Shown: piece by piece, positions 11,076-22,100 of the stretch
Layout of the letters: every line of letters begins with the position of its first letter
Numbering within the stretch: the stretch's first letter is position 1
DNA from: Drosophila pseudoobscura
Taxonomy: Eukaryota; Arthropoda; Insecta; Diptera; Drosophilidae
Assembly (NCBI RefSeq): GCF_009870125.1
Contig: NC_046683.1
Span: 64,743,869 to 64,807,868 of the forward strand
DNA length: 64,000 nt
Direction of reading: 5' to 3'
Program-made: the position numbers and the translations under genes
Notes under the pieces: generated by a model
Database searches by the model: none
What the model was told of the DNA's origin: nothing
What the model saw: only the letters and a program-made list of their open reading frames with translations

Positions 11076-13626
11076 ATGAAGTCCCTGACGGCCGTCTGCC
11101 AAACAGGTGCCTCCGGCATGCCGGGCATCAGCCCCAATGGACGCATTGCGCGGCACCCACCTCACCGCGGCGACGGCGAGAACGCCGAGATGAAGATGTA
11201 TCTCTCCAAGCTGAAGGATCTGGTGCCATTCATGCCCAAGAACCGCAAGCTCTCCAAGCTGGAGATCATCCAGCACGTGATCGACTATATCTGCGACCTC
11301 CAAACGGAGCTGGAGACGCATCCCGAGATGAACAACTTCGATGCGGCGGCTGCGCTGACCGCCGCAGCAAACATGGAAGATGACAGCGAGGATGAGATGC
11401 ACCACATGGAGGACGACGAGGCCGATTTGGAGGCCGATGCCGATGATCTGCTCTCCCAGCGTCTGGCCGCCGAGCAGCAGCTGGCCAAAATCTCTAGTCC
11501 CGCCGCCCGTCTCCCGCTCAGCGATCGCCAGAGCCCCAACACGCTTCTGGCGCCGGGTCAGCAGCAGCAGCAGCAGATACAACAGCAGCAGCAGCAACTC
11601 TCCAACAGTTTAGCAACGGTAAGAATGAGTTTTATGCATAGTATGCCATGTGTGGGGCGAGTGCAGAATTGAGTGATTCGTTTGAGTGACCTCATTCATC
11701 AGGAAATTGTCAATTGTCAATTGTCATGCGTGTCTGTCTCTGTCCCTGGCTCTGTCTCTGTCTCTGCCTCTGTTTTTGTGCGTGGAAGGACAAGCCGAAA
11801 AATTTACATTTGCCTGAGCGACATTTCTTTAATGTTAATTCCAAGGCGACGGGAACTTCATCCAAATTCCATGCACTGAAAGAAACCGATGTTGCATCAA
11901 CGCAACTGGGGAATCTTTCGAAAATTGGGATATTTTCAAAGTCTGTGTGTGAATGATTGAGTTTTTTCCCATGTAGGCATTTCACACGAGTGTTTTTTTT
12001 TTTGCTCTCTCTCTCAGTGTGTTTCTGCGGCTGTTGTTGTGTCGCCATCCTCCGTTTCTTTCTTTTGTGTTGCCTATACGTAGCTGTTAATTTTTTTTCT
12101 TTCTCGCGGCCTTTTTTCCTCTGTTTGTTGTTTGTGTGATGTGTTTTAAATGAACACCTGCAGATACTTAAATTTATTTCACATACTCATGCATATATGT
12201 ATATATACATACATATATATGTGCTTGTGTGTGTGTGCATATGTACTCTCTCATACATACGCACAGGCCAGCTTGAAAACGGAATTTGAAATTGGGGGAA
12301 TCATCTGTCTCTGTCTCTGTCTTCGTCTCCACCTTGATATTACTGTTGTTGCTTTTTCTTACTTCATTAGCGCTCTTTTTTGGCCGTCTGCCTTTGTTTC
12401 TCTTCTTCGCTTTGTTGTTATTAATGATGCTGGCAAAAAATTTGTTAAAAAACCTACGAAACAGGTTGAATATACAACGATTTTTGCTTGATAAAGAAAA
12501 ACAAAACAAAAACCAAAACCAAAAACCCAATACTTTTTCAATGAAATTTTAACAAATGTTCGCCAGATCGAAGCTGCCTTTCGGGTGGCCCCAAAAAGTT
12601 GTTAACTTTTGATTAATTATCCATTGAAAATGATGATTTCCAAGATCTCTCCAAAGGCGGCCTTTGCGGTGGTCTCTGTCGTTCCTTCTCTCTCTCTCTC
12701 TGTCTCACTCCGTTTCTCCCATTGAGTATCGAGTGCGTAAGACGGCTGATTTCTTGCAAAAAAACATCTGCATCTTGCGACAGTGACGGTGGGGCGGCGG
12801 GACCCAACCTAAACGCCCCACATACAAAGCGTTTGATGTGTCACCATCCAAACAAAACCAACAACAACTACGAAAATTCTTTCAAAACACGCACACACCA
12901 ACACACACGTACAGACAGAGCCTCAAGAGAACTGTAAAAAGAAATGCACGTGTTCAAAATGTTCTCTCTCTGTGGGCTGCTGCTGTGGTTGTTGTTGTTG
13001 CTGTTGTTGTTGTTCTTGCTGTTTCTTTTTTTGTACGTTTTCGCGCCGCGCAGCTGTGCGCCAGACGCCGCCATTCGGTCCGTCGCTTTCTACATTGTGG
13101 TGCCCACCCCCCTCCCTCCCGTCGAGTGATCCTGCCTTTGCCCTCACTCACCCAGTGCTGCGGTCAATCCAACAACAGTAACAAGGAGAACAGTAGAACG
13201 GTAAAGGAGGAAAGGAGGATAGGAGGATAGAGAGACACAAACAAGCATGTGTGACAGCTCCGTTTGATGTTCTTGGCGCCTCTTCAGTTCCCTCCTCTCC
13301 ACCCCCTAGGCATCGCCTGTCTGTCTGTCCGCCCCTCACATCGACAGATCAATTGATGATAAGCGAGAGAGAGAGCGAGCGAGAGCGAGAGAGCACGCAG
13401 ATCTACAGTGGGTTGGAACAAAAACATCAGTGGAATGGGGAAATCAATGATTAGTGGAATTAGGGGGCAATGAATAATGTGTGATTGGGAAATATTACTA
13501 TTATAACAAATTATTATATTTAAATGATTGTAAATGGAAAACTAATTTGTGTTTCTTCCCCTCTCCATCTCCACCCTGTCATTGCAGCAAGCGAACGAAG
13601 CGGAGAAAGACAGCAGGCAGTCGTAA
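11076..13626 (+). CDS. emc: Extramacrochaetae, Id-type HLH repressor (two coding exons)
   Basis: Coding exons 11076-11618 and 13588-13626 join in phase 0 to give 193 residues; D. melanogaster Emc is about 199. The start ATG has the context CCAAAATG. The helix-loop-helix spans about residues 38-80: helix 1 from [10 protein letters not shown], loop MPKNRKLSK, helix 2 ending DLQTELE. There is no basic DNA-binding region before helix 1. Id-family proteins of this kind dimerise with Daughterless and proneural bHLH proteins in the nucleus and keep them off E-boxes, so Emc represses neural and sensory-organ fate and also acts in sex determination and growth. An acidic stretch (about 101-124) and two glutamine runs (162-167, 169-174, split by Ile) follow. 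The conserved tail SNSLAT joins the exon-2 end EKDSRQS. The acidic and Q-rich parts differ from D. melanogaster, while the HLH is almost unchanged. Confidence 0.97.
11708..11727 (+). promoter_or_regulatory. Three TGTCAAT-type motifs at 7-bp spacing in the emc intron
   Basis: TGTCAAT occurs at 11708 and 11715, followed by TGTCAT at 11722. TGTCA/TGACA is the core bound by TALE homeodomain proteins such as Homothorax. The cluster begins 89 bp after the donor splice site. A similar CTGTCAATTGTCAATG occurs near 680. Function is inference; it could be a chance heptamer repeat. Confidence 0.3.
11872..12021. mobile_element. Candidate short inverted-repeat element in the emc intron
   Basis: The left end TGCACTGAAAGAAA (11872-11885) faces a right end CTCTCTCTCAGTGTG (about 12007-12021). 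The length of about 150 bp matches the better element at 2118-2273. The right end overlaps a CT run, so its match may be partly accidental. Confidence 0.35.
13588..13626 (+). CDS. emc: emc second coding exon (12 residues and stop)
   Basis: The exon reads [12 protein letters not shown] then TAA (13624-13626). The end NAEKDSRQS is what I remember at the C terminus of D. melanogaster Emc, which supports the splice junction strongly. The exon follows directly after the acceptor AG at 13586-13587, in phase with exon 1. Confidence 0.93.
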   Translation, partial: QANEAEKDSRQS

Positions 13627-14092
13627 GCAGCAGGCTGACTGAGCAGCAGCCAAAGGGAGAAGAACCTATGGAACCTATAAACAATTATTAACTAAATGCA
13701 TAATCAGTACCGATATACCGAGTGTAATTAGCGCCACAGTGCAAGTACAGTCAACGCCACTCGCAGCAACCTTCGTGTGAAGAGATCTCCACATATAACC
13801 AAGCACGCATCTAAGAATAACGTAAATGTAAACTCTCCAACAGCTGTCCTGTTCCCGCTCTCCCACGCAGTGGAAAAGAGTGTGAGAGAGAGATGGGGGG
13901 AGAGAGGGGGGGCAGAGCGGCTCAGGCATTTCACACACACATATAGCAGATAGAAAGGAAGAACGTAAGGGAAGAATATAACCACACACCTAGAATTAGG
14001 GCATTATAATTATAATTATTAATTAAACACTAACTATTAGCGGGACGATGACGAGAAGAATGGAAGAAAGAAAGAAAGAAAAAACTTGGCAA

Positions 14093-14099
14093 AGCTTTA
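14093..14099 (+). promoter_or_regulatory. Brd box (AGCTTTA) in emc 3' UTR
   Basis: AGCTTTA is the Bearded box, a seed match for miR-4/miR-79-type microRNAs, known from 3' UTRs of Bearded and E(spl)-complex genes. Here it lies in the proximal 3' UTR of emc, before either poly(A) signal, so both transcript forms would carry it. A single 7-mer can occur by chance. Confidence 0.45.
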
Positions 14100-14293
14100 A
14101 ACAATTTAATTTTTTCCCCTCTTTAACCCTTGCTTGAAAAATTGATTGAACAATTTTTTATGTTTTCCTAATTTTAGTTTATTTTTTTTTTCCTTTGGCT
14201 TAAACAATACAAAAAAGAAAATGTTACTAATGCAAAGCAAACACAGAGATCAGCAATACAACTAAATAATATTAAATCGAGAAAGCAAACCTA

Positions 14294-14299
14294 AATAAA
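14294..14299 (+). other. Proximal poly(A) signal candidate of emc
   Basis: AATAAA in CCTAAATAAATG. Use of this site would remove the K box at 14740 from the message. Confidence 0.4.
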
Positions 14300-14739
14300 T
14301 GAAATGCAAATGAATGCATTAAAATGGAACCAACAAAACGGGGCATAAAATTTAATTATAATTTCAATGAATGATTTTCCTATTAATTTTAAAACTAAAA
14401 TCAAACGAATGATATAATTCTTCCTATTATTGATTAGCTTCAACAAGAAAAACAACAACAACAACCCACTCAGAACACAAACACACACGAAACACACACA
14501 CACACAAACACATTCAGATTTCATTAATTTATATCAGATTTAGTGTTAATGTTGGGCGGACCAACACTAATTTTCACTCAAACACACGCAAACCTCATAT
14601 TTTCAAACGTTTTCCTCCTTTTTTTTTGTTTATTGACTTAACGAATAATTGCATTATAATAATTACCGCATATATATATATATATATACTAAAATGAAAA
14701 CCTATAAATATATATATATATAAATATAAATATATGTTC

Positions 14740-14745
14740 TGTGAT
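14740..14745 (+). promoter_or_regulatory. K box (TGTGAT) in emc 3' UTR
   Basis: TGTGAT is the K box, a seed match for the miR-2/6/11/13/308 family, found in 3' UTRs of Notch-pathway and proneural-network genes. It lies between the two poly(A) signals, so only the longer emc transcript would carry it. It is only a hexamer and conservation should decide. Confidence 0.4.
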
Positions 14746-15014
14746 CTGTAGCATACTTTGTACAAAGTGTTTTTTTTAGCATAATTATGCGATTTTGAAT
14801 TATGATTTATGATCCGAAAACGAAAACGAACTCAGACTCTGATTACATCTTTTTGTTGTTCTCATTTTTCGGTAAGCTCTATCATGATTGAAAGGCGAGA
14901 GAAAACCTTGGATCAAACGAATGCAAAAAAATATACATATATCTTAAAAAAGAATGATTAAAAACAAAAACAAAACACAAAAAACATGAAGAAAAACTAC
15001 AATTTTTAGCTCTT

Positions 15015-15020
15015 AATAAA
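15015..15020 (+). other. Distal poly(A) signal candidate of emc
   Basis: AATAAA in TCTTAATAAATTGC, followed by a T-rich stretch (ATTGTTGAAATTTTCTTC) before composition changes at about 15,060. It is the best candidate for the end of the long emc transcript. Confidence 0.55.
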
Positions 15021-15045
15021 TTGCAAAATGGAAAAAATTATTACA

Positions 15046-16715
15046 AATTGTTGAAATTTTCTTCACTGCGTCGCTCGGAGGGTGGGATGGGTTCTGTTCT
15101 GTTCTGTTCTGTTCTGTACTGTTCCAGAAACTACCTGGGAAAACTCTGGGGAAAAACCATTTCCCATGCAAACAAGTGCAACGAATGCCACAATGCCGGG
15201 GATGATAATGCCCCTGGGGCAGACTACGAGTCCAGAGCCCAGACGAACGAGTTTTCTCACGCAGCCTGACAAAGCGGACCAGATCGCGTGGGATCGTTAG
15301 AGGCAGGTAGCCCTAAGGGCCGCCAGTTGCTACACACCAGTTGCACGTGTGCGAATTACCGTTGAGAAACCGAGTTTTTCGGGCGACAGTTGACCGCTCG
15401 ACCGATCGACCGATCTATTCCGGGTGTGGATTTGGTTTTTGGGTTTTGCCCGCAGCTGCATCCCACTACTCGGATCTTTCTCTCTCTCTCTCTCTCTCTG
15501 GATCCAGAGCTAGAGAGCCCCGGACCCAGAGATATCTGTGTGCCTATTAGCGTTAATGATTGCCGCTACAATGCAATGACCAATTGGCAATTGCAACTAG
15601 TCTCGGGTTGCCAGCCCCGGAGTCGCTCGGTGCCAGTCGCCCCATTCAAATGTCAATTCAGATTGGACCCCTGGCCACAGCAACAGAAAAGCTAAAGCTA
15701 AATAGCTATGGTCTGCTTTTCCGAGGCACAGCCTTGGATGCTCTGCAAAAATGGAGGGGGTGGGGAGAGAAAGGTCCTTCTAGGAGGATATTGAAAAAAA
15801 GACATGGCCATTGAGGGACCCTTAAGGATTTAGAGGAATTTTAGAGATGGTGTAGCAGCTGTTTGATTGAAGAAAGTTCCTTAACAAGTCCTAGAAATAA
15901 ATTTCAAATCTTAACAAAAAAAAGGATTTCTTTAAAGGGTGGCAATGCCCCATGTTTTCCCCTTTTTAATGAAAAACTAAAGTACCCCTTTTTGAGGCAA
16001 GGGTGCTTATACGGTAACACAAAACGAAATCTCAAATTAAACCGAACAAAAAATTTGAAAATTGAAAAGAAAAACTTGAGTGTTCCCATGCCATTGTCTA
16101 TGGGGGTCCATGGGGGACACACACATATTGCGTTCACCGCCCGTTCTGGGGGCCAACGATCTCCGACTCGGACTCCGACTCGGACTCCGACTCGGACTCG
16201 GGGCACGACAATGGAATGCGCTAATTGTTTGCAGAGCTCCCAGATCGGGGAGAGTCGCCCGGATTCGACATAGCCAATGGCCAGGCCTGGCTGGCTGGCT
16301 GGCTGGCTGGCCCCACGCGCAATTAGCGCGCGCACCTTGGTCCCGTCCCGTTCCGCGCTCTCCGTTGGAGCCCCGCCCCGGCCGGCCCCCCTGCTCGGTT
16401 TTCACTCAAGCACTTTGTTGCTTTTTGGGTGCGGACTGCCTGCCTGGCTGGCTGGCTGGCTGGCTGCCTGGCTGCCGCTGGAGAGACGAGAAATCAGTGA
16501 AACTTGAATTACCATAAAAACTCGTGTAGCAGTCAACAGCTGCGCGGGCAAACTCCGTTGCGAGACTTCCAATGGCCGTGCCGGAAAATTTTGACATAAT
16601 AATTGTCAAGCTGACATTTCCAACAACGCAGCTGACAGCTGAGCCCAGCCGAATGCCCAGCCGAAGCCGAATACGAGCGCCGACCCGAAGTGCAATTCCT
16701 CACAGATGCAGTCTT
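15046..16715. other. Non-coding downstream DNA
   Basis: No gene is seen. It holds a TTCTG pentamer run (15091-15117), a CT microsatellite (15479-15499), GACTCG repeats near 16165-16200, and two GGCT tetramer runs (16287-16310 and 16443-16466). Confidence 0.55.
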
Positions 16716-16962
16716 CACACTGCAAAAAAATCATCGTTGCCAATTGATGAAGGATCAAACTAAAGCTTGATCTGAAAGTGGATAAGTATCGTTCGCATAT
16801 ATCCTTGGATATCCATCGAAATATATCCTGAGATGTGTAACTGAGTTTTGCTGTATTTATGGAAGTACCCATTATCTATCAATCTACCAAAAATCAGAGT
16901 ATAGAAGGGTATAGGTGTCCTATATAGGTGATATTTCTGTGTGGGCTCTTTCTTTCAGTGTG
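16716..16962. mobile_element. Candidate 247-bp inverted-repeat element
   Basis: CACACTGCAAAAAAA at the left end faces TTTCTTTCAGTGTG at the right. The first seven bases of the two ends are perfect reverse complements and the rest is A-rich on both sides. The AT-rich, non-coding interior fits the CACTG-ended family seen at 2118-2273. Confidence 0.4.
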
Positions 16963-17726
16963 CCTTAGTTTGAGCTCCACGGTAGAGTCTCCAAAATGAA
17001 AGCTAAGCCACAATCGACTCTGGCAATGCCGGCTCTTGGCGAGGGGTGCGCATAAAAATCGCATTTAATTGTGATTTTCACACGAAATACAATGCGCATG
17101 AGCAACTGGCGCCGCTGCTTGACAGAGGGGGGGCTGGGGCAGGGGCAGGCGCTGCTGCAATACTTGATGGCAATTTGTGTAACTAGCGGTAAAGCGTAAC
17201 TACTAAACAGTCCGCAACAACAACGGAGCAGCGGCGGGGGCAGGGGGCAGGTGTGGGGTGCGGTGCTGCCACGGCGGCGGCGGTGGTGGCTTTTGGGAAA
17301 CACCTGCAAAACGCAAAACGCACCTGTTTCGCTAAACAGCCGGCAAAGCAAAGCAAAGCCAAGCAAAGGCAAAAGCAAACGGCAGTGGCAGCGGAGCAAC
17401 AAAAACTAAAACAAAGTCAGACACCAACGCCAGCAGAAAACAGCAGAAAAGCGGACACGGCTCAGCAACTTTCGTGGGTTTCCCGGGTCTCACAGCAGAG
17501 CAGGGGAGCAGGGGAGAGGGGAGAGGCGAGTGGGTTCCTATGGGGAACCGCATGACTTTTGTGTAATTGAAGCAGCCAGCTGGCTGGGGGGAGGGGAGGG
17601 GTGTGGAGGGGGGTGGCATGGTTGGGCGAGAGTATGCCCCATGCGAATTAGGAAATCGAAACCAAGCCGAAGTCAAAGTCGGCGTAAAAAGTATGGGGAA
17701 GAAGTGGAAACCAGGTGAAGTCAGAC
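16963..17726. other. Non-coding DNA with GC-rich and AAGC repeats
   Basis: No gene is supported. The stretch contains GCGGCGG (about 17230-17290), AAAGCAAAGC (about 17343-17375) and GGGGAG (about 17500-17615) repeats. The open frames follow these repeats and show no domain. Confidence 0.5.
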
Positions 17727-18001
17727 TACACTGACAGAAAAACCAAGAGAGAGGAAGAGATAGGCTAAGGAGGAGGTTTTGGGTTCCCCTTACAATTCCC
17801 ATATATTATTTAATATCAAATGTTATGCGATGTTTCCATAGCGATCCGATCTAACGGATCGACGGAGTATCTTTTCGGGGCATCGCGCGTAATGCGGCAG
17901 AGCTCCTCGGTGGGTTCTACAGCCTTGCGTGAGTATAAATATCCCTTTTTCAACTTTCCATAATCCCTCGCTAGCATCGGGTGCGAGTTTTTTCCAGTGC
18001 A
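17727..18001. mobile_element. Candidate 275-bp inverted-repeat element
   Basis: The left end TACACTGACAGAAA and the right end TTTTTTCCAGTGCA agree at 10 of 14 positions when inverted. The minus strand has a 53-residue ATG frame inside it (stop near 17816) that reads as ordinary mixed-composition sequence, but I recognise no family. The end match is weaker than at 2118-2273. Confidence 0.3.
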
Positions 18002-18767
18002 CCAGAGCAAAGCAAGGGGTTTGAGTCAGGTGGTTAAATCGGAAGCGCATAGAAAGACCAGCTAGATGGTGGGATTGTCGGATTGTGGGACTGGGGGACC
18101 TGGGCGGCCACATCAGCTGGCGGAAGTCACTCAGCAGCTGCCAGAGTCCGAATGGGAGTTGGAGCTGGTGCTTGTGCTGGTGCTGGGGCTGGGGTCCCCA
18201 TCCAGCATTGATTTCAGCTGCGTCACGTCACCCGCCCATTGCGGCCCTGTCATGGCGGAGGGGAGTGTTGATCAAAAGGTGCAAAAGGCGGCTGCAATAC
18301 CCATACCCTGGCCATATGTTGGCCTAATGACAGCTCCAGCTTCAGCTCCAGCTACAGCTCCACCTTTGGGGCAAACAATGGCGATGACAATGGCCAAGCC
18401 GAGGTGCGGCTGCAGTTGCATTTTCAGTTGTTGCTCCTGACATTTGATCGAAAGCCAATCGCTGCCGCAGAAGCCGACGGTGGGTCATAAGTCCCAGGCA
18501 GCCCCAGGGGCCAGCCAGTCCCCAGTCCCCCCCAAACCAGCACCTCGATGCTTCGACGGATGACGAGCTCCCTTCCATCAGATCCAGTGGAGTGTCAAAC
18601 TGTAAATTGAATAGAATTATGCATAATTCCTTATCGCGAATTGAATTGTTGTGGCCTTTGGGGCTGGCCAGCGGCGCTGACTAATGCCACCAGAGTTGTT
18701 GGCCACTGCCCCAGCGACCACCAGGCAGCAGCTGTCCAAAAAGAACCAAAAACTGCCATCAATCTTT
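18002..18767. other. Non-coding DNA
   Basis: No gene is seen. A GGTGCTG/GGGGCTGG stretch at about 18160-18195 and an AGCTCC/TCAGCTCC run at about 18330-18362 are simple repeats. Confidence 0.5.
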
Positions 18768-19138
18768 GGTTAAAGAATGTATAAGTACCCTACAGGATGG
18801 AGCTTAAAGGAAGGATTGGAATACATCACGTCCTTAGGGATCTTTGGGATCATAGATCCATAGATCATTCAGTGCAGATCATGACTTAGGAATCAAAATG
18901 TTGATGATCTTCGAAGGAGACAGTACTCTGCAGATGGTTAAAGAATGTATAAGTACCCTACAGGATGGAGGTTTAAGGAAGGATTGGGGTTTATCAAGTC
19001 TAGGGCTTCAGCAGGAAGACATCCTTAGGGATCTCAGTGCCGATCATGACCTGGGAATCAAAATGTTGATGATCTTCGATGGAAACAGTACTCTGCAGAT
19101 CCCTTTACAATGCCTATACAACCCTCTGGGAAGGGTAT
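18768..19138 (-). repeat. Tandem duplication (about 166 bp) ending in an inverted hairpin repeat
   Basis: GGTTAAAGAATGTATAAGTA starts at 18768 and again at 18936. TGTTGATGATCTTCGA starts at 18899 and 19064. The block is thus present twice with offset 165-168 bp. It ends at ACCCTCTGGGAAGGGTAT (19121-19138), which is the dispersed hairpin read in reverse. I read it as a minus-strand copy of the hairpin repeat whose body was duplicated. Confidence 0.65.
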
Positions 19139-22100
19139 TAAAGCCGACGTTGATAAATACCATCCCACGCCATGGCTGGCCCACTGGCCGCTCCTGCTTC
19201 GACTGCTTCGACTGCCTCTACTGCCTCTACTGCTGGTTACTTCATTCATTTTCATTTCATTTCGTTTTGCTAATTGATTCATTGATCTTGGCGATATCTC
19301 TCCCCAGTGACCAGAGCTAAGCTCCTGCGACCCCACTCTCCCCCCCAGTCCACTGTTGCTGCTGCTGCTGGGGAGCTCGTAACATAATTCTTTTTCCAGA
19401 GTCAGAGCCAGGGTCCGGCCGTGCGGCAGTCCGGCCGTGCGGCATTCATTTGCACGCCTGTCCACTTGGCCGTCAATTGTGCACAAAGACATTATTAGCC
19501 GTCTAGGAATTCAATTCCAATTTCCATTGTCGGCCCGGCCAACTGGCCAACTGGCTTTTGGCTTTTCGCTTTTTTTTGTCTGATTTTCTCTGGTTCGAGG
19601 GGGCTTGGCCGTGGTCCGTCGTGGTCCGTCGTGGTCCTCTGGTTTTCGTTGCTGTTTGTAGCTGCAATTTGTTAAATTGACAAAAACTTTTTTGCGATAA
19701 ACTTGGCGCGTTATTAAATTCAATAAATTTTCGCGCTCTCCGTCGCCGGTTTTATCTCCGTTCGCGATCAGCAAATACAAATTCTATTTAAGATACCAAC
19801 AAAAAAAAGGAAACCTTGCGATCGATTTGGTCATGGGGGGGTTAATGGCTTGCCAGCCCCCTTGGGTGCCGATACCATTTGATTCTTATCCCGTCCGATA
19901 TTCGTTTCGATTCTTATCTGTCAACGGGAAACGCGAATTAAATTTGCAATCAATGAAACCCAGCCAGCCTGTCACAAATGCCACAAAGCTCTTCCTATTC
20001 CGAAAAGCGACTCAAAGGTTTTTGCCGCCAACTCCAGCTCCAGCTCCAAGACGGCTTTGGTCTCCAACTTCCGTCGCACATTTGCCATTTGTCATGGCAT
20101 GTCAGGGAGTCCGGAGAGCCCGGAGAGCCACGGAGAGCCACGGAGAGTAGCGTACGAGAGGCCCCAAAGATGCCCAAAAATGGCAAACGAAGGAACCGAA
20201 CCAAACCGACTTCGCATATAATTTACGATTATGTCGAAGGCCTTCCTCCAAAGCGGACTGGGGACTGGGGAGTGGGGACTGAGGAGTGAGCCCCCAGCTT
20301 TGATTTAGGTTGCCGCCAAAGCCAGTCTCATGGCAGCCCATTGATGGACGCACTTGGCCAACAACGACTTTAAAATTTACGTTGACATTCAGTCCCCCGT
20401 CGCCCCCCGACCCCCGTGCCCCGTGCCCCCGTCAAGCGTCTCCTTTAACCCCTGCCTAATTATTTTATATGGCAGTTGCATGTACGCGAATCCTATAAGA
20501 GACACCCCTTCAGGGGCGTGGGCGGTGGATCTTCTTCGGCTCTTCGGTGCCGTCTACATCCCTCTTCTTGAATCGTACACTCCCTGAAATAATCCTGCCT
20601 ACGCCTCTGCCCGTGTATCACACACATCCACACGTTGCATCTACGTTGGCGTGGCGGCGCCGCGGCGTTTGGCTGTCGATATATGAAAATTTGTTTGCCA
20701 TAAATATTATTTTTCACGCGTCGCCACAGTAGCTGCCACAGCCTCTGCCTCTTGCCGCCAACACTAGCGGCAGTGCCACCCCGAGGGGAGGGGAAGAGCA
20801 GACTTTTGGGTGCCGCCGCCGTCGACGCCGCCACAGATCGCTGCAGTGGCATCGTCGATCCCACAGTTTGGGTAGCATTTTGGCAACTCTGTTGTCAACA
20901 CCCAGAGAGAGGAAAAAAACCAACAACAACGCCCGCAGTGCATCGTCAATTGCTGCATAAATATTTGCATTCACTTATTGATTTTTGCCTATTGACGGCT
21001 AAGACGACTCGGGTTCTCTGTGTTTCAAAATTTAGATAAGATTTGATGCGGAATTCGTCGATGATGATATTTCTCATAAGCATCAGAGATAAATAGAGAT
21101 ACTCTTCTTATAAATACTAAAGCTGGAGTGCTGTAAAACCTACAGATAAGTGGCAGGATCTTGAAGGTTTTAAATGGAACATCTTTTAAAGGCAGAGCCT
21201 TGGGAAACATATACAATATCTCTCTAATACATAACAAAATTTTGGTATGGGTCTGTTTGTCGGATGGCAGATATTTCGGGTAAGAAATATCTCTCTCTTT
21301 TCTGGCTTACCTAAGTCCCAAACTATCCCTATTACCCTCTTAAAAATATCCCTTAGTTGGTCTCCTTGGACCGCTTAATTGCGTGATGATCGCTCCTTAA
21401 AAAAGCCTCGTCGCAATCAACTTTGCGGGCATTTTCCTTAAGTTTTCTCCTATCTAACATCTCTCTTGTCTAATTAACGCTTCATCGCCGAGGCGGCGGC
21501 ACAGACTCTCAAAAGAGGCTCTCAAACGAGGCCCGAAACCTGCAAAATCTGCAAAGAAATCTCATTAACGCAAAAAAGGAAAACATAAAAAAAAGAGTAC
21601 TGAAAAGCATTGCCCAAAGCTTGGCCAATTAATAAAGAAGCGTGAAATTGAATTTCTTGGCCGCATGAGCAGCATTTCACACCCCAAGATCCCAGAAGAT
21701 CCCAGCAGATCCCAGCAGATCCCATCCGAAAAAGAGATCTAGAAAGGCCCAATCCTCCTGCGGCTGCAAAATGTTGCAACAGAACTGCCAAAAGTAACAC
21801 AACACACACAGAATGCAGGTGTGGTTCTCTTCGACTTTGGCTGTCTTTCGGCTATTAAAACTCAATCTGAAATTCAAATCGTAATATAGGGCCAGGCCTG
21901 TGCAAAAAAACGAAAGAAAACAAAAGGCAGAGGCCTTGAATCGAGTCGGAGGAGTGGAGTCCCGGAGCAGAGCCAGAAATCAAAGGCCAAAGCGAAGCCC
22001 AAGAATTTCTTAGGCACATTTTGGTCAAAACGGGTCGTCGGATGGTCAGAGCCCGTCTCCAGGGCAGGGCTATCTCAGCGTTTGATCTGAGACGATTCGT

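Larger units (their letters stand above)
11619..13587 (+). other. emc: emc intron (1,969 bp, phase 0)
   Basis: The donor GTAAGA follows codon ACG (Thr181). The acceptor is TCATTGCAG at 13579-13587, preceded by a long pyrimidine tract (CTTCCCCTCTCCATCTCC). If the intron is retained, translation adds 17 residues and stops at 11672. It contains TGTCAAT repeats (11708-11727), a CTGTCT run (about 11735-11775), a candidate short inverted-repeat element (11872-12021), AT/GT repeats (about 12187-12240), CTGT repeats near 12305-12325, GTTGTTGCT-type repeats near 12975-13020 and a GA run near 13365-13393. No further exon is evident. Confidence 0.9.
13627..15045 (+). other. emc: emc 3' UTR (approximate end)
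   Basis: After the stop codon the sequence stays AU-rich with no coding content until about 15,060, where composition changes to GC-richer DNA. Candidate poly(A) signals AATAAA lie at 14294-14299 and 15015-15020. The second has a T-rich stretch after it and marks my preferred end, giving a 3' UTR of about 1.4 kb; the first would give a shorter form of about 0.7 kb. AT dinucleotide runs lie at 14670-14735. The end is inferred from composition and signals only. Confidence 0.6.
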
